In this document: positions 56,463-64,000 of the stretch, piece by piece
Numbering within the stretch: position 1 is the first letter of the stretch
Layout: every line of letters starts with the position of its first letter
From: Phytophthora sp. 'mugwort'
Taxonomy: Eukaryota; Oomycota; Peronosporomycetes; Peronosporales; Peronosporaceae
Reading direction: 5' to 3'
Length of the DNA stretch: 64,000 bases
Assembly (NCBI GenBank): GCA_033558025.1
Contig: JAUCEF010000016.1
Span: 3,968,001-4,032,000, forward strand
The notes under the pieces: generated by a model
What the model was told of the DNA's origin: nothing
The model's input: only the letters and a program-made list of their open reading frames with translations
Database searches by the model: none
Program-made: the position numbers and the translations under genes

Positions 56463-57981
56463 ATGCGTGGTGAGCAGGCGATCGGGTGTCGCGTAGAAGT
56501 GTACTGGGAGGCTGAGGACGAGTGGTTTGAGGGCCTGGTGGACGCGTACTCAACGGAGAGAGGGTACTACATTAAATATATCGACGGTGAGGAGCAGTGG
56601 GAGGTGAGCAGTAAGGGTTCGTGGCGTTTAAAGTTGTCGAAGAGGACTTTGTTTGATCACTTGTTCTTTGTAGCTGGATGCAGGGGAGCACTCGATTAGG
56701 TTCTTGACCGAGCCAGAAAGTGGGAGAAGCGAGGAGGTGTCGGCTGGTGCGTCGTCTTCTAGAGAAGCAGAAGATCAAGAGGATACGAACGACATTAATC
56801 AAGAAAACTACGAAGAAGAAAGTGGTGGTGATGAAGAGGAAGAATATGACGATGACCGTGAGGATAGAGAACAGGAGCCAGTAGAGTTAGATAATGACGA
56901 GGAGACAGCAAGTCGGACTCCTGAGAAAGAAGGCCCAGTGAAGATTGATGAAGCGATTCCAACTTTAAAGCTGCAGAAGACTCTTAAACCTGCTCGAGTC
57001 TTTATGCGCAGTACCTCAGCGTTCTTTCGTGATGAAGAAACATTGCGTCAGATGAGGCAAGAACTGCGTCAGGAGAAGAAAATTCTCACGAGTCAAGTTC
57101 AAACCTTGACGATGCAACTCGCTGAGAAGGACCAAGTGTCAATGACACTGAAGAGCGAATTACAGCAGCTGAAGACGAGTGCGACACTAGCAAACGTCAT
57201 GCGTCAATTCCCGAGATCAGTCACACACAATAGCAGCTTCAGTGGTACGACCAGAGATCTCTTCAAGCCGAAGACGGCGGCAGAGTGGGGAGAACGCGTG
57301 CTCGACCAGAAACTCGAAAATCAGTGCTTAGCAGAGGATCTACTCGCCTTAAAGACAGCAGTACAAGACAAGCAGCTTGCTGTGCAGAGGAAGCAGAAAC
57401 AACGAGATGACATGAGCGTCAAGCTGTCACGCGTGCCTCGTCGACATTTGTGCACGCTTGTCGACCTGCAAGTCGAGATTTCTCGGTTGTTGGACGAAAA
57501 GCGCGCGTTGGAGACTCAGTCCCTATCGATTTCTCTGCAACTAAAACCTGAAAATGTGAGCTCAAACACCAAGATCTCGCTGCAAAACGAGTTAACAAGT
57601 TTGGAAATCACAGCTGAGAAATACAAGGAAGAATTACGTCAATGGGATGTCAAGATCGATTGGGAGAAGGCTCGCATAGCACCACTGGATGCGCGTCTTG
57701 TGAGTTTACAACAAGAACTGCGGCGATACGAAGACTCGCAGGTGCTACTTCGTAGTGTCTTTTTGCGGCTGGAACCTGACTCGCGGGATGCGTGTGTACC
57801 AATGGAAACTGCGTTAACTGCATTCCAGACGCTTGCACCACTAGATCAAGCAGCGCTCACGGTTGAGGAGATGCTGGTTCGATTGAAAGAGGGCGGAATT
57901 ATCTCATCGAGTGCGTCCGATGGCCAGCGCTTCTCATTTACGCAATTCGTCGAAGCCTTTGATTGCTTGTTCAAGGCGTAA
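56463..57981 (+). CDS. Tudor-like domain and coiled-coil protein
   Basis: Exon 1 is 56463-56603 and exon 2 is 56674-57981; the 70-bp intron (GTGAGC...TTTGTAG) is phase 0. The protein is 482 residues. Residues 5-60 form a Tudor/agenet-like domain: IGCRVEVYWEAEDEWFEGLV, GYYIKYIDGEEQWE, then LDAGEHSIRFL across the splice, the usual WY..D.EW..G.V...YDDGEEEW...RFL pattern that binds methylated or other peptide ligands. A very acidic stretch (about 80-125, EEEYDDDREDRE) follows, then long coiled coils (about 160-370) and a C-terminal part with EF-hand-like spacing (SQVLLRSVFLRLEPDSRD..., FTQFVEAFDCLF), not certain. I start at Met56463 because the in-frame upstream ATG (56391) would add a hydrophobic extension unlike a Tudor protein. 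The role is unknown; scaffolding is an inference. Confidence 0.75.
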
Positions 57982-59175
57982 ACGTGCATGAAGAGGCGGA
58001 AATAGACTGTCGAAAACTTACAATTTACGTAAACAGTAAAAAAAAAAAAAAAACAGCTTTATTCTTGACAGAATCTGCATGAAATTATCGCCATTTCCGT
58101 GCGCAAGTGGCGGCGAAAGGTGCTGGTGTCATGGGATATCAGCGAGTTGATTGTAAGTGTTTGACGTCACGCCATGCTCAGCACGGTCAGACGATGTCGG
58201 CAACTTTAGTTCGTCATTCTCCCAGAGCATTGCAGCACCTAATCTTCGTACAAAAGGAGAACAAATGTTCTACGGGTAACTAAATGCACTACACCCTTTG
58301 GTAATCCGCTACATCCATCATTTTCCGACATTAGCAGCTTACACACAGAGATAGGACAACCTTTTCAATATCCCGCGATGATGTAGTCTTGATGTCGTCG
58401 ATGTCGTGGAAATACGAGAATGGGTTTTATGACTTGCTTGCTGCTTTATCAATTGCGTGTAGTGAAGTTGCCACGCTTCATACCTAACGGCATTGGAGTA
58501 AAAGCGAATAATTACAAGCGTTGCGACAATCAGAAAATTGAATAAACATGTCAAGGGTTGAAACTTTCACGTAAATAGTATTCAAGCCACTAGTTCTTTC
58601 CGTTTGCAAATGCTGCATTGGTTATCCTGAAGTTTTCATTTTACTGAGATGTTGCCCACAACGAAAGTTCCAGCGTCGTTACGTGCGGGCAGAGCCTGGA
58701 CATGATTATTCACGAAAAACATATCTTGGTCACTTCGCAAAATCATATCAACTGCAGGACATAATAATATGGAACGCGCCGGTGGCCACAGCGAAAGTTC
58801 GGAATGTGTTACACCTTGACGAGAATCTTGTCATGGTTGGTATCATTTACATTTATTCACGACGTTGTATCCGAGTTGATGGTGCAGCCATCATACGTCT
58901 ACACTTTTTTATCTAGCTTGCAGCACCATTATTGTACGGTACATTCTTCACCTTGTCAGTAGAAGCGCTTCTTAACAGCATATTGCGATGTTAGATGGTG
59001 GGGTACTGCGGTAGAATAACGAACTGAAGCTGCCGACACGTCTGATCATGCTTGAGATATCCCCACCTTCCAAGTGAAATAGCTCGAGTTTAAAAGTTGA
59101 CATCCGTAATCCAAAAATACAAAAAAGCGCTCGGTTGCGGCTCCTCAACGAAAGTCCATCGATCCTGGCAACTAG
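57982..59175. other. Intergenic stretch without recognised gene
   Basis: 1.2 kb with a run of 16 A at 58038-58053 and AT-rich sequence to about 58950. No supported coding frame or RNA gene. It holds the 3' end of the coiled-coil gene and the promoter of the next gene. Confidence 0.45.
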
Positions 59176-60030
59176 ATGACCCACGAGTTTGCGAGCCATG
59201 GCCTCGACGCTGCGGGTGTCGATTTTCCCACAGCCCCAACGACAATAGGCCACCCGTTGGTCCTGAGCCGCACACAAGTGGATCCCCCTCCATTCCTGGA
59301 TGTACTGTCGTTCCATTCCACTCGCTTACTACCAGAATCTCGGAACGACATCGCAGCAAAGCGGAAAAACAAAGCCGGAATCCCTTCGAATTCAAGCCCC
59401 ACGAAACTAAAGAGACGTGAAAACTCACTGAACCTCACGCCGGAGGAGGAAGCAGCTCGTCTTGATGAGCTGCTGGCAACTGTGCATCTCCTGCTGGAAC
59501 CAATTCAACTGCCGGATTTAAGTCACACGGGCGTGTTTGACCCCGCGTCGTCGCTTCTCCAGCCAGTGGCAGCCTCTGCATCAACATCTAAGCCCGAAGC
59601 TCAACCAACTACCAAGATGAAGTTGAGTAAACTTGACAAGAGCGATGAGGTCAAGTTGTTCTACCCTACAGGTGCTAAGAATTCCAATATGCGAGAATTC
59701 ATCAAGGAGACCATTCAAAAACATTTTTCCACCGCGGATCTAGAGCCCCGATCACTTGACAAAGCTCTTGGTGCGTCTGTGTCTGCCCCAATCTTCCGTT
59801 CTCCAGGGAAGGTACCAGATCTCAATATCCAACAGCATTCACTATCCCCGTCGAAGACCCGATCACTTGGAAAAACCTCAAAAAAGAAATTCAAAGGCGT
59901 CAAGTCACCGGTAAAGACCTCGCTAGCTACAGGCGCTCTGCTAAACCCGCAACTTACAAGACAGGCAAAGGATGTAATCGCGGCTGTCCGTGCGAATTCC
60001 TCCAAAATTAACGAACTGATTTCCAAATGA
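59176..60030 (+). CDS. Unknown basic Ser/Pro-rich protein
   Basis: An uninterrupted 284-residue frame starts at ATG 59176. A mixed N terminus is followed by a predicted helix (NLTPEEEAARLDELLATVHL, about 90-109) and a middle block (VKLFYPTGAKNSNMREFIK, about 160-178). The C-terminal third is rich in Lys and Ser with several Ser-Pro sites (RSPGK, SPSKT, KSPVK), which would suit phosphorylation and nuclear or cytoskeletal binding. There is no signal peptide or membrane segment. I recognise no family. It converges with the kinase-like gene, with only 58 bp between the two stop codons, leaving little room for separate 3' untranslated regions. The start is not certain because several ATG and non-coding frames surround it. 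Confidence 0.6.
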   Translation: MTHEFASHGLDAAGVDFPTAPTTIGHPLVLSRTQVDPPPFLDVLSFHSTRLLPESRNDIAAKRKNKAGIPSNSSPTKLKRRENSLNLTPEEEAARLDELLATVHLLLEPIQLPDLSHTGVFDPASSLLQPVAASASTSKPEAQPTTKMKLSKLDKSDEVKLFYPTGAKNSNMREFIKETIQKHFSTADLEPRSLDKALGASVSAPIFRSPGKVPDLNIQQHSLSPSKTRSLGKTSKKKFKGVKSPVKTSLATGALLNPQLTRQAKDVIAAVRANSSKINELISK

Positions 60031-60088
60031 AAGCTTCGTGATTATTTTTTAGTTTGTATACCACCAAAACCTGATCGTTTTCTATCTC

Positions 60089-61707
60089 TTAGCATCTCGA
60101 CTTCGATCGAAGTCGCCGCATGGTCGCATCGAGATCAGTGCACACGGTACGCAACACTTCGTTTGTCTCCTTACTTTGATCAATCTGAAAGAATCCCATT
60201 TCCACGAGCTCCCTGACCGACGCACGCTTACGAGGATCACGTTGCGTACATGCACGAACAAAGTTCTTGAGATTTTTCGATGCAGACTCCGGAAGTGAAT
60301 GCAGTCGGGATCCTCCTACTGCATCAGGAGACGCGGATCCTTGTTTCTTCATAGGTGATCGCGTGGCATTGCTCGGTTGAAAGCGAGTATGGCGAAGAGA
60401 GGGATTTCTACCCTTAGGCTGTTCAAATGTTTGTTCGGTCGGGTATTTCACAAGGCCATTTGCCATTTGTAGCGTCAGCATGCCGACACACCACACGTCC
60501 GTCTTTTCACCCCACAGGTGGCGGTCCCGAAGAAGCTCAGGTGCCTGAAAACAAAACAAGTAGCAGACTGTTGGTAAGCCGCCAATCAAATACTCTAATG
60601 AATCCTTTTATAATACACACCAAGGATTTGGGAGCCCAATCGTCCTCACCGACTTTTGCACGTGAAAAAAGAGGAAGCAAACAGCGTCGGATACCGAAAT
60701 CTGTGAGCTTCAGGAGGCCGTAGCTGTCGATGTGTACTGCTTGCATGGTCAAATTTCTGGAAAAACAGCGAACGCGTATGTTTAAGAATAATTGAATAGG
60801 CCAGTTTGTCATAGTTTCAATCGGTGCTTACCCATGTTGGACCCCATGATCGTGTAGAAATGTCAAAGCCTGAAGGATCTGCAGAAGATAACGACGAATT
60901 GTCGGCTCCTTCATGGGACCGAATGATTCTAAGATCGTGTTGAGAGTGCAGATCTGATGATGCTCTTGGATCAGATACAATGAAGTTCCATTTTGAAGCG
61001 TAGTCTGAAATCCAGCCAAGTTCGGGTGAGTGAGCAGCCGCAACTCGTTCACTCGATGGCGTAGTCGAGCCACGAGTTCTTTAGCTCCACCAAAACGAGG
61101 AAACTTCTCTGTTTCAGCTGTAAATTCCTTCATATCGAGCTGTTTCAATACAACAGGATGGCTTAACTGTTCGTCCGATTCTTCAGGTTTTCGTGGTGCT
61201 GAGAACAAGTGACCTTCGTGAATAGTGAACATATCATCAACAGCGATCTGCTTCGTCAGTTTAATCCGAGGCGCGTGTTGGTTCAATGGGAAAAAAAGGT
61301 AATCTAAAAACAGGCGGTAGTCGAAGTTCCGCTCGACGTCTTCACCGCGGAAGAAGAAGGCGCAGAACTGAGAGACTTCGGTCGCAGACCAGTCGTGAAT
61401 ACGGAACAGTGACAGCTCGGCGACAACGTTGAGCACGGCATCACTCGACACAAAACCTGAATTATTCTGTGTAGCAGCAGCAGATTAAACAATATCGATG
61501 CTAAACCTTACTTATCCGTGATAAGGAAATATAAAAAAATATGTATACCTCATCGTATCGTTCGAAGCATGCGGTCAGCCACGATCGGGCCGACTGACTT
61601 GATACAGTCTGGTTACCATTCAAGTGACGTCCTAGTGCTACCAGGATTCCCTCTCGAACCCGACTTGCACTTGCAATGGAGACGCAGTGAGAGGCGACGC
61701 AGCCCAT
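60089..61707 (-). CDS. Predicted lipid-anchored protein-kinase-like protein (probable pseudokinase) with EF-hand-like N terminus
   Basis: Four exons on the minus strand: 61549-61707, 60832-61466, 60621-60756, 60089-60544. The introns are 82, 75 and 76 bp, all GT...AG, in phases 0, 2 and 0. The protein is 461 residues. It begins MGCVASHC, a motif for N-myristoylation at Gly2 and palmitoylation at Cys3/Cys8. The segment YDENNSGFVSSDA (51-63) resembles an EF-hand loop, but position 12 is Ala. The kinase-like domain (about 120-440) has the ATP-binding Lys161 (VVLKQL), Glu194 in helix C, DFG (Asp284), APE (311-313) and TDVW (Asp326). The glycine loop is degenerate, and the catalytic HRD is HGN (264-266, QHGNLTMQAVH). 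The missing HRD Asp predicts little or no phosphotransfer. Start at 61707 was chosen for the MGC motif. Divergent with the 59-residue gene at 61887. Confidence 0.8.
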
Positions 61708-61851
61708 AAGAACGGTCTTAATAATGTAGCCTTGAGACGAGATTTTATTATAGAAATAGCCAAAACGGTTTTCACCCTCTTCACCCACACGGCTTCGTCA
61801 TGTCAACGGGATTTGACCCCCGTCCCAATTGTTTTTTTTTTCTTCTTATCT

Positions 61852-61867
61852 CTCATTGTCTATTATT
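61852..61867 (+). promoter_or_regulatory. Possible oomycete initiator-like element before the 59-residue gene
   Basis: CTCATTGTCTATTATT, 20 bp upstream of the ATG at 61887, resembles the oomycete initiator consensus GCTCATTYBNCNWTTY with one or two departures. A tract of 10-11 T lies just upstream. Confidence 0.35.
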
Positions 61868-61886
61868 CTTCGAGGCGACAAGTTTG

Positions 61887-62066
61887 ATGAATGGAATCCT
61901 GAGCTTGACCCTGATCATCTGCGCGTTTATCGCGGGGAGTGCTTCGATGTGGTACTGCACTGTGTATCGAAAGAAGAAGAAATTACAGCAGCAGATACCG
62001 CAATATGAAGGCCAAGTTCCAGTCATGGTGACTCCCCAAGGTCCAGTGGAATATCGACGAGCATAA
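61887..62066 (+). CDS. Small single-pass membrane protein
   Basis: The 59-residue protein starts at ATG 61887 (MNGILSLTLIICAFIAG). One hydrophobic helix (about 4-25) is followed by a strongly basic patch (YRKKKKLQQQ) and a polar tail with EGQVPVMVTPQGPVEYRR. The layout fits a signal-anchored protein with the tail in the cytoplasm. The frame extends upstream to 61800, but that part is a low-complexity T-rich stretch and is unlikely to be coding. It is divergent from the kinase-like gene with 179 bp between starts, so a shared promoter is likely. I recognise no family. Confidence 0.6.
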   Translation: MNGILSLTLIICAFIAGSASMWYCTVYRKKKKLQQQIPQYEGQVPVMVTPQGPVEYRRA

Positions 62067-62308
62067 TGTTTCCACCCCCTTCCAGTCGAGAGCCCGAGAG
62101 CAACAAGTCTTGAGCATAACAGGACGTTGAAAACAGTTTAAAACAAAGCGACAATCGTTGGAGTTGGAGTTGTATTTGTGACTTTACGTCAATCGCATTC
62201 CTAGCTTTCTTCCTCCCTTACAACCGAAAATCGACGTGTTTGCAATATTTACTCTTCGGATCCTGAATTTCAACTGTCAGGGCGCAGACTGCAGAAAGTG
62301 ATGGACAA
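62067..62308. other. Convergent 3' spacer
   Basis: Spacer between the small membrane protein and the HEAT-repeat gene; both 3' ends lie here. No further feature is seen. Confidence 0.5.
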
Positions 62309-63997
62309 TTACTTGATCATGTAGGGCTGCACTGGCACGACGGGGCCCAGTGACTCTTTCCACGCTGGATTCGCCTCCAGGCGACCGAGAAAAATGCTAG
62401 GTCCGATCTGCTTGCTGATCTGAGCGACGCAGTCACGAGCTGCAAACTTCGCTAGTCGGTTCGTGCCCTGCAACGTGAAGACCAACGGGTCGAAGAACAG
62501 CTCGAGATAGCGCTTGAAGACCTTCTTACCCAGCGCCTCGCACATGAGTGGAAGCTGCTTCCAAATCGTCTCTTGTAGCACGGCCGTCTGTGGGAAATGG
62601 CGAAGAATCGCAATATCTGCAACTTGGGGAAGGTACTTCACAGCGAGGTCAGGGGCCACGCTGCAGAGCTCACGCACCATGTAGATAGCACCGTCAGTGT
62701 ACTCCCACGGCTCCTTCTCGCGATGTTCATGGCGCTCGAACAGCTTGGGCTCCAGTGAACAGCAAGAGAAGGCCTGCTTACTCAGATGCTTCTTCTCCGA
62801 GCGCATCAGTTCGTCATATTCTTGCTGTGTCATTGCTGGTTGTTTTTTTGCAAGCGGTAAGTACTCTTCCGTGATTTTAATCACACGGTCCAGTGCTTCT
62901 TGCTCATAGGCACGAATCACATTCCCCAAAGCAATGGCAGCATCTTCACGCACGGACCAAATATCGTCTGACAAATGGTCGATCCACAAGTGATAGAGTT
63001 CATCCAAGAACGGACGACATTCTTCAGGGAAGCCAAGAACCAGCTGAGCCGACGCCAGACACGCCGCATCACGTACCAGATTTGACACGTCGTAGAAGCA
63101 AAGGAGCAGCGCCTGCATGAGACGACCGACATGTGGACGAATAGCAGTCGGGTCGACCTTCATACCGAGTTCTGCGATACATTGACAAGCTGATTCACGG
63201 ACACAATGGCTCGTCATCTCGACGTAGTAGTCGACGATCTCATTGGAATATCTGGCTACCAATTCACGACCTTGATCCCCCATGATCATTCTCCAAGACT
63301 CTTGCGAGTATTTCTGCACGCGTTCAGCAATGTAATAACGATTGAGACACAATCTCGGCAGTAGAATGGGTAAATACACTGCACGTCCCTGTTCCTGTAG
63401 CTTCATCAAAAATGAACGTGCTGAAATCGAGGCAGCGTAGCGCACTTGACACCAATTGTCTTCCATGCCGCGTTTAATACACTTGTTCAGGATATCGCTG
63501 ACACTGGCGACATGCGCTTCCAAGAACCCCTGAGGTGCAATATCCGAGAGGACGGTAATTGTATCCAATCCCACGACTCGCACATGACGGTTAATGTGGA
63601 AGCAGCTTTTGGTAGCCACGAGCTCGAGAAGTTGCGGGGTTAAGTAGACAAACGTCGTCTCTCCGTCCTCTGTTTTCTCTTTCAAAAAGTCCACGCCGCT
63701 GCCTTTGATAATGTATTTCAAGGCACAAAGAGAGGACTCCAATGCCTTCCATCCACTCACATCATCCAGTCTATAAGGTGTCGATGGGGTGCGTGGGGTT
63801 CCCTCGGGACTCTGAGGCGGGGTGAGCATCCCATTGTTGCTGATGTTGTCGTCCAGTTCCTCAAAGCCCGTCTCTTCAAAGTCGGGCGAGCGACTGAGAT
63901 TCGAAACGACCGAGTCGACGATCTGCGGGGTGAACTCTTGTGTGACCCAGTGCAGGTCCCATTTGGCTAAAACACCGAGTAATTTGGCTACAGCCAT
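62309..63997 (-). CDS. HEAT/ARM-repeat protein, probably 5'-partial at the window edge
   Basis: 562 residues on the minus strand without a break. Repeated paired helices of HEAT/ARM type are visible, for example MSDILNK-type helices with VRYAASISARSFLMKL (about 205-220), CVRESACQCIAELGM (about 290-305), NLVRDAACLASAQLVLGF (about 330-348) and SVREDAAIALGNVIRAY (about 372-388). These carry the D/N-xxVR-xxA pattern. A Pro/Ser-rich insert (TPPQSPEGTPRTPSTP, about 60-75) interrupts the array near the N terminus. The first Met is 3 bases from the window edge and the sequence there already looks like helical repeat, so the true start is probably to the right, outside. Such proteins bind and carry or scaffold other proteins; the specific partner is not evident. 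A Ser-Pro-rich insert suggests kinase regulation. Confidence 0.82.
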   Translation of the reverse strand: MAVAKLLGVLAKWDLHWVTQEFTPQIVDSVVSNLSRSPDFEETGFEELDDNISNNGMLTPPQSPEGTPRTPSTPYRLDDVSGWKALESSLCALKYIIKGSGVDFLKEKTEDGETTFVYLTPQLLELVATKSCFHINRHVRVVGLDTITVLSDIAPQGFLEAHVASVSDILNKCIKRGMEDNWCQVRYAASISARSFLMKLQEQGRAVYLPILLPRLCLNRYYIAERVQKYSQESWRMIMGDQGRELVARYSNEIVDYYVEMTSHCVRESACQCIAELGMKVDPTAIRPHVGRLMQALLLCFYDVSNLVRDAACLASAQLVLGFPEECRPFLDELYHLWIDHLSDDIWSVREDAAIALGNVIRAYEQEALDRVIKITEEYLPLAKKQPAMTQQEYDELMRSEKKHLSKQAFSCCSLEPKLFERHEHREKEPWEYTDGAIYMVRELCSVAPDLAVKYLPQVADIAILRHFPQTAVLQETIWKQLPLMCEALGKKVFKRYLELFFDPLVFTLQGTNRLAKFAARDCVAQISKQIGPSIFLGRLEANPAWKESLGPVVPVQPYMIK

Positions 63998-64000
63998 GCG

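Noticed and set aside
58038..58053. Run of 16 A as a sign of retroposition
   Set aside because: No target duplication or gene copy is found next to it; an isolated A tract is not enough.
60757..60831. Whether the HGN motif is a splice artefact hiding an HRD
   Set aside because: The GTAAGC donor and TTTCCAG acceptor are good and keep frame into the LLKLTDFG block; no nearby alternative gives HRD. Still listed as the main way to refute the pseudokinase reading.
1..64000. CRISPR arrays, tRNA or rRNA genes, bacterial-type operons
   Set aside because: No regularly spaced repeats, no tRNA-like cloverleaf or rRNA sequence seen; introns, LINEs and cellulose synthase mark it as nuclear oomycete DNA.

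Overview
The window looks like nuclear DNA of a plant-pathogenic oomycete, most likely Phytophthora or a close Peronosporales relative. The strongest evidence is a complete cellulose synthase gene at 52504-56002. Its spliced protein is 1139 residues, and Gly1105, Val1109 and Gln1077 fall exactly at the positions known from Peronosporales CesA3. Introns are short (70-82 bp, GT...AG), genes are compact, and the mobile elements are types common in Phytophthora. I cannot name the species.

Layout. 1-19.5 kb is decayed transposon sequence: two opposed Ty1/copia fragments (1-3.8 kb) with a probable LTR, a pogo-like transposase remnant (5.3-5.8 kb), a MULE carrying a SUMO-protease-like (ULP1/C48) domain (6.2-9.3 kb), a dead second copy of an ethanolamine/choline kinase gene (10.4-16.4 kb) split by a complete copia element with its own LTRs and target-site duplication (10826-15774), a small inverted-repeat element, and a MULE transposase whose frame is still open (16807-18729). 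A full-length LINE lies on the minus strand at 19478-28625. A gene island follows (29.6-39.4 kb): two very strong adjacent hairpins, a secreted/membrane protein with two identically spaced 8-cysteine modules, the intact ethanolamine/choline kinase, a 1266-residue ankyrin-repeat protein and a frameshifted DDE transposon. A second full-length copy of the same LINE, now on the plus strand and interrupted by a solo LTR, fills 39549-49001. From 49.7 kb to the end is a second gene island: a type I membrane protein, CesA3, a Tudor-like coiled-coil protein, an unknown basic protein, a probable N-myristoylated EF-hand-like pseudokinase, a 59-residue membrane protein and a HEAT-repeat protein that probably runs off the right edge.

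How it works together. The genes do not form one pathway. They cover membrane lipid synthesis (ethanolamine/choline kinase), cell-wall cellulose synthesis (CesA3), surface proteins and signalling. The transposon history is readable: target-site duplications at both LINEs, the copia element and the solo LTR show each as a separate insertion. No CRISPR array, rRNA or tRNA gene was seen. The least explained items are the HGN-motif kinase-like protein, the double hairpin, the 8-cysteine module protein and the zinc-ribbon motif inside CesA3. All splice sites and starts were read by eye and are not supported by transcripts.
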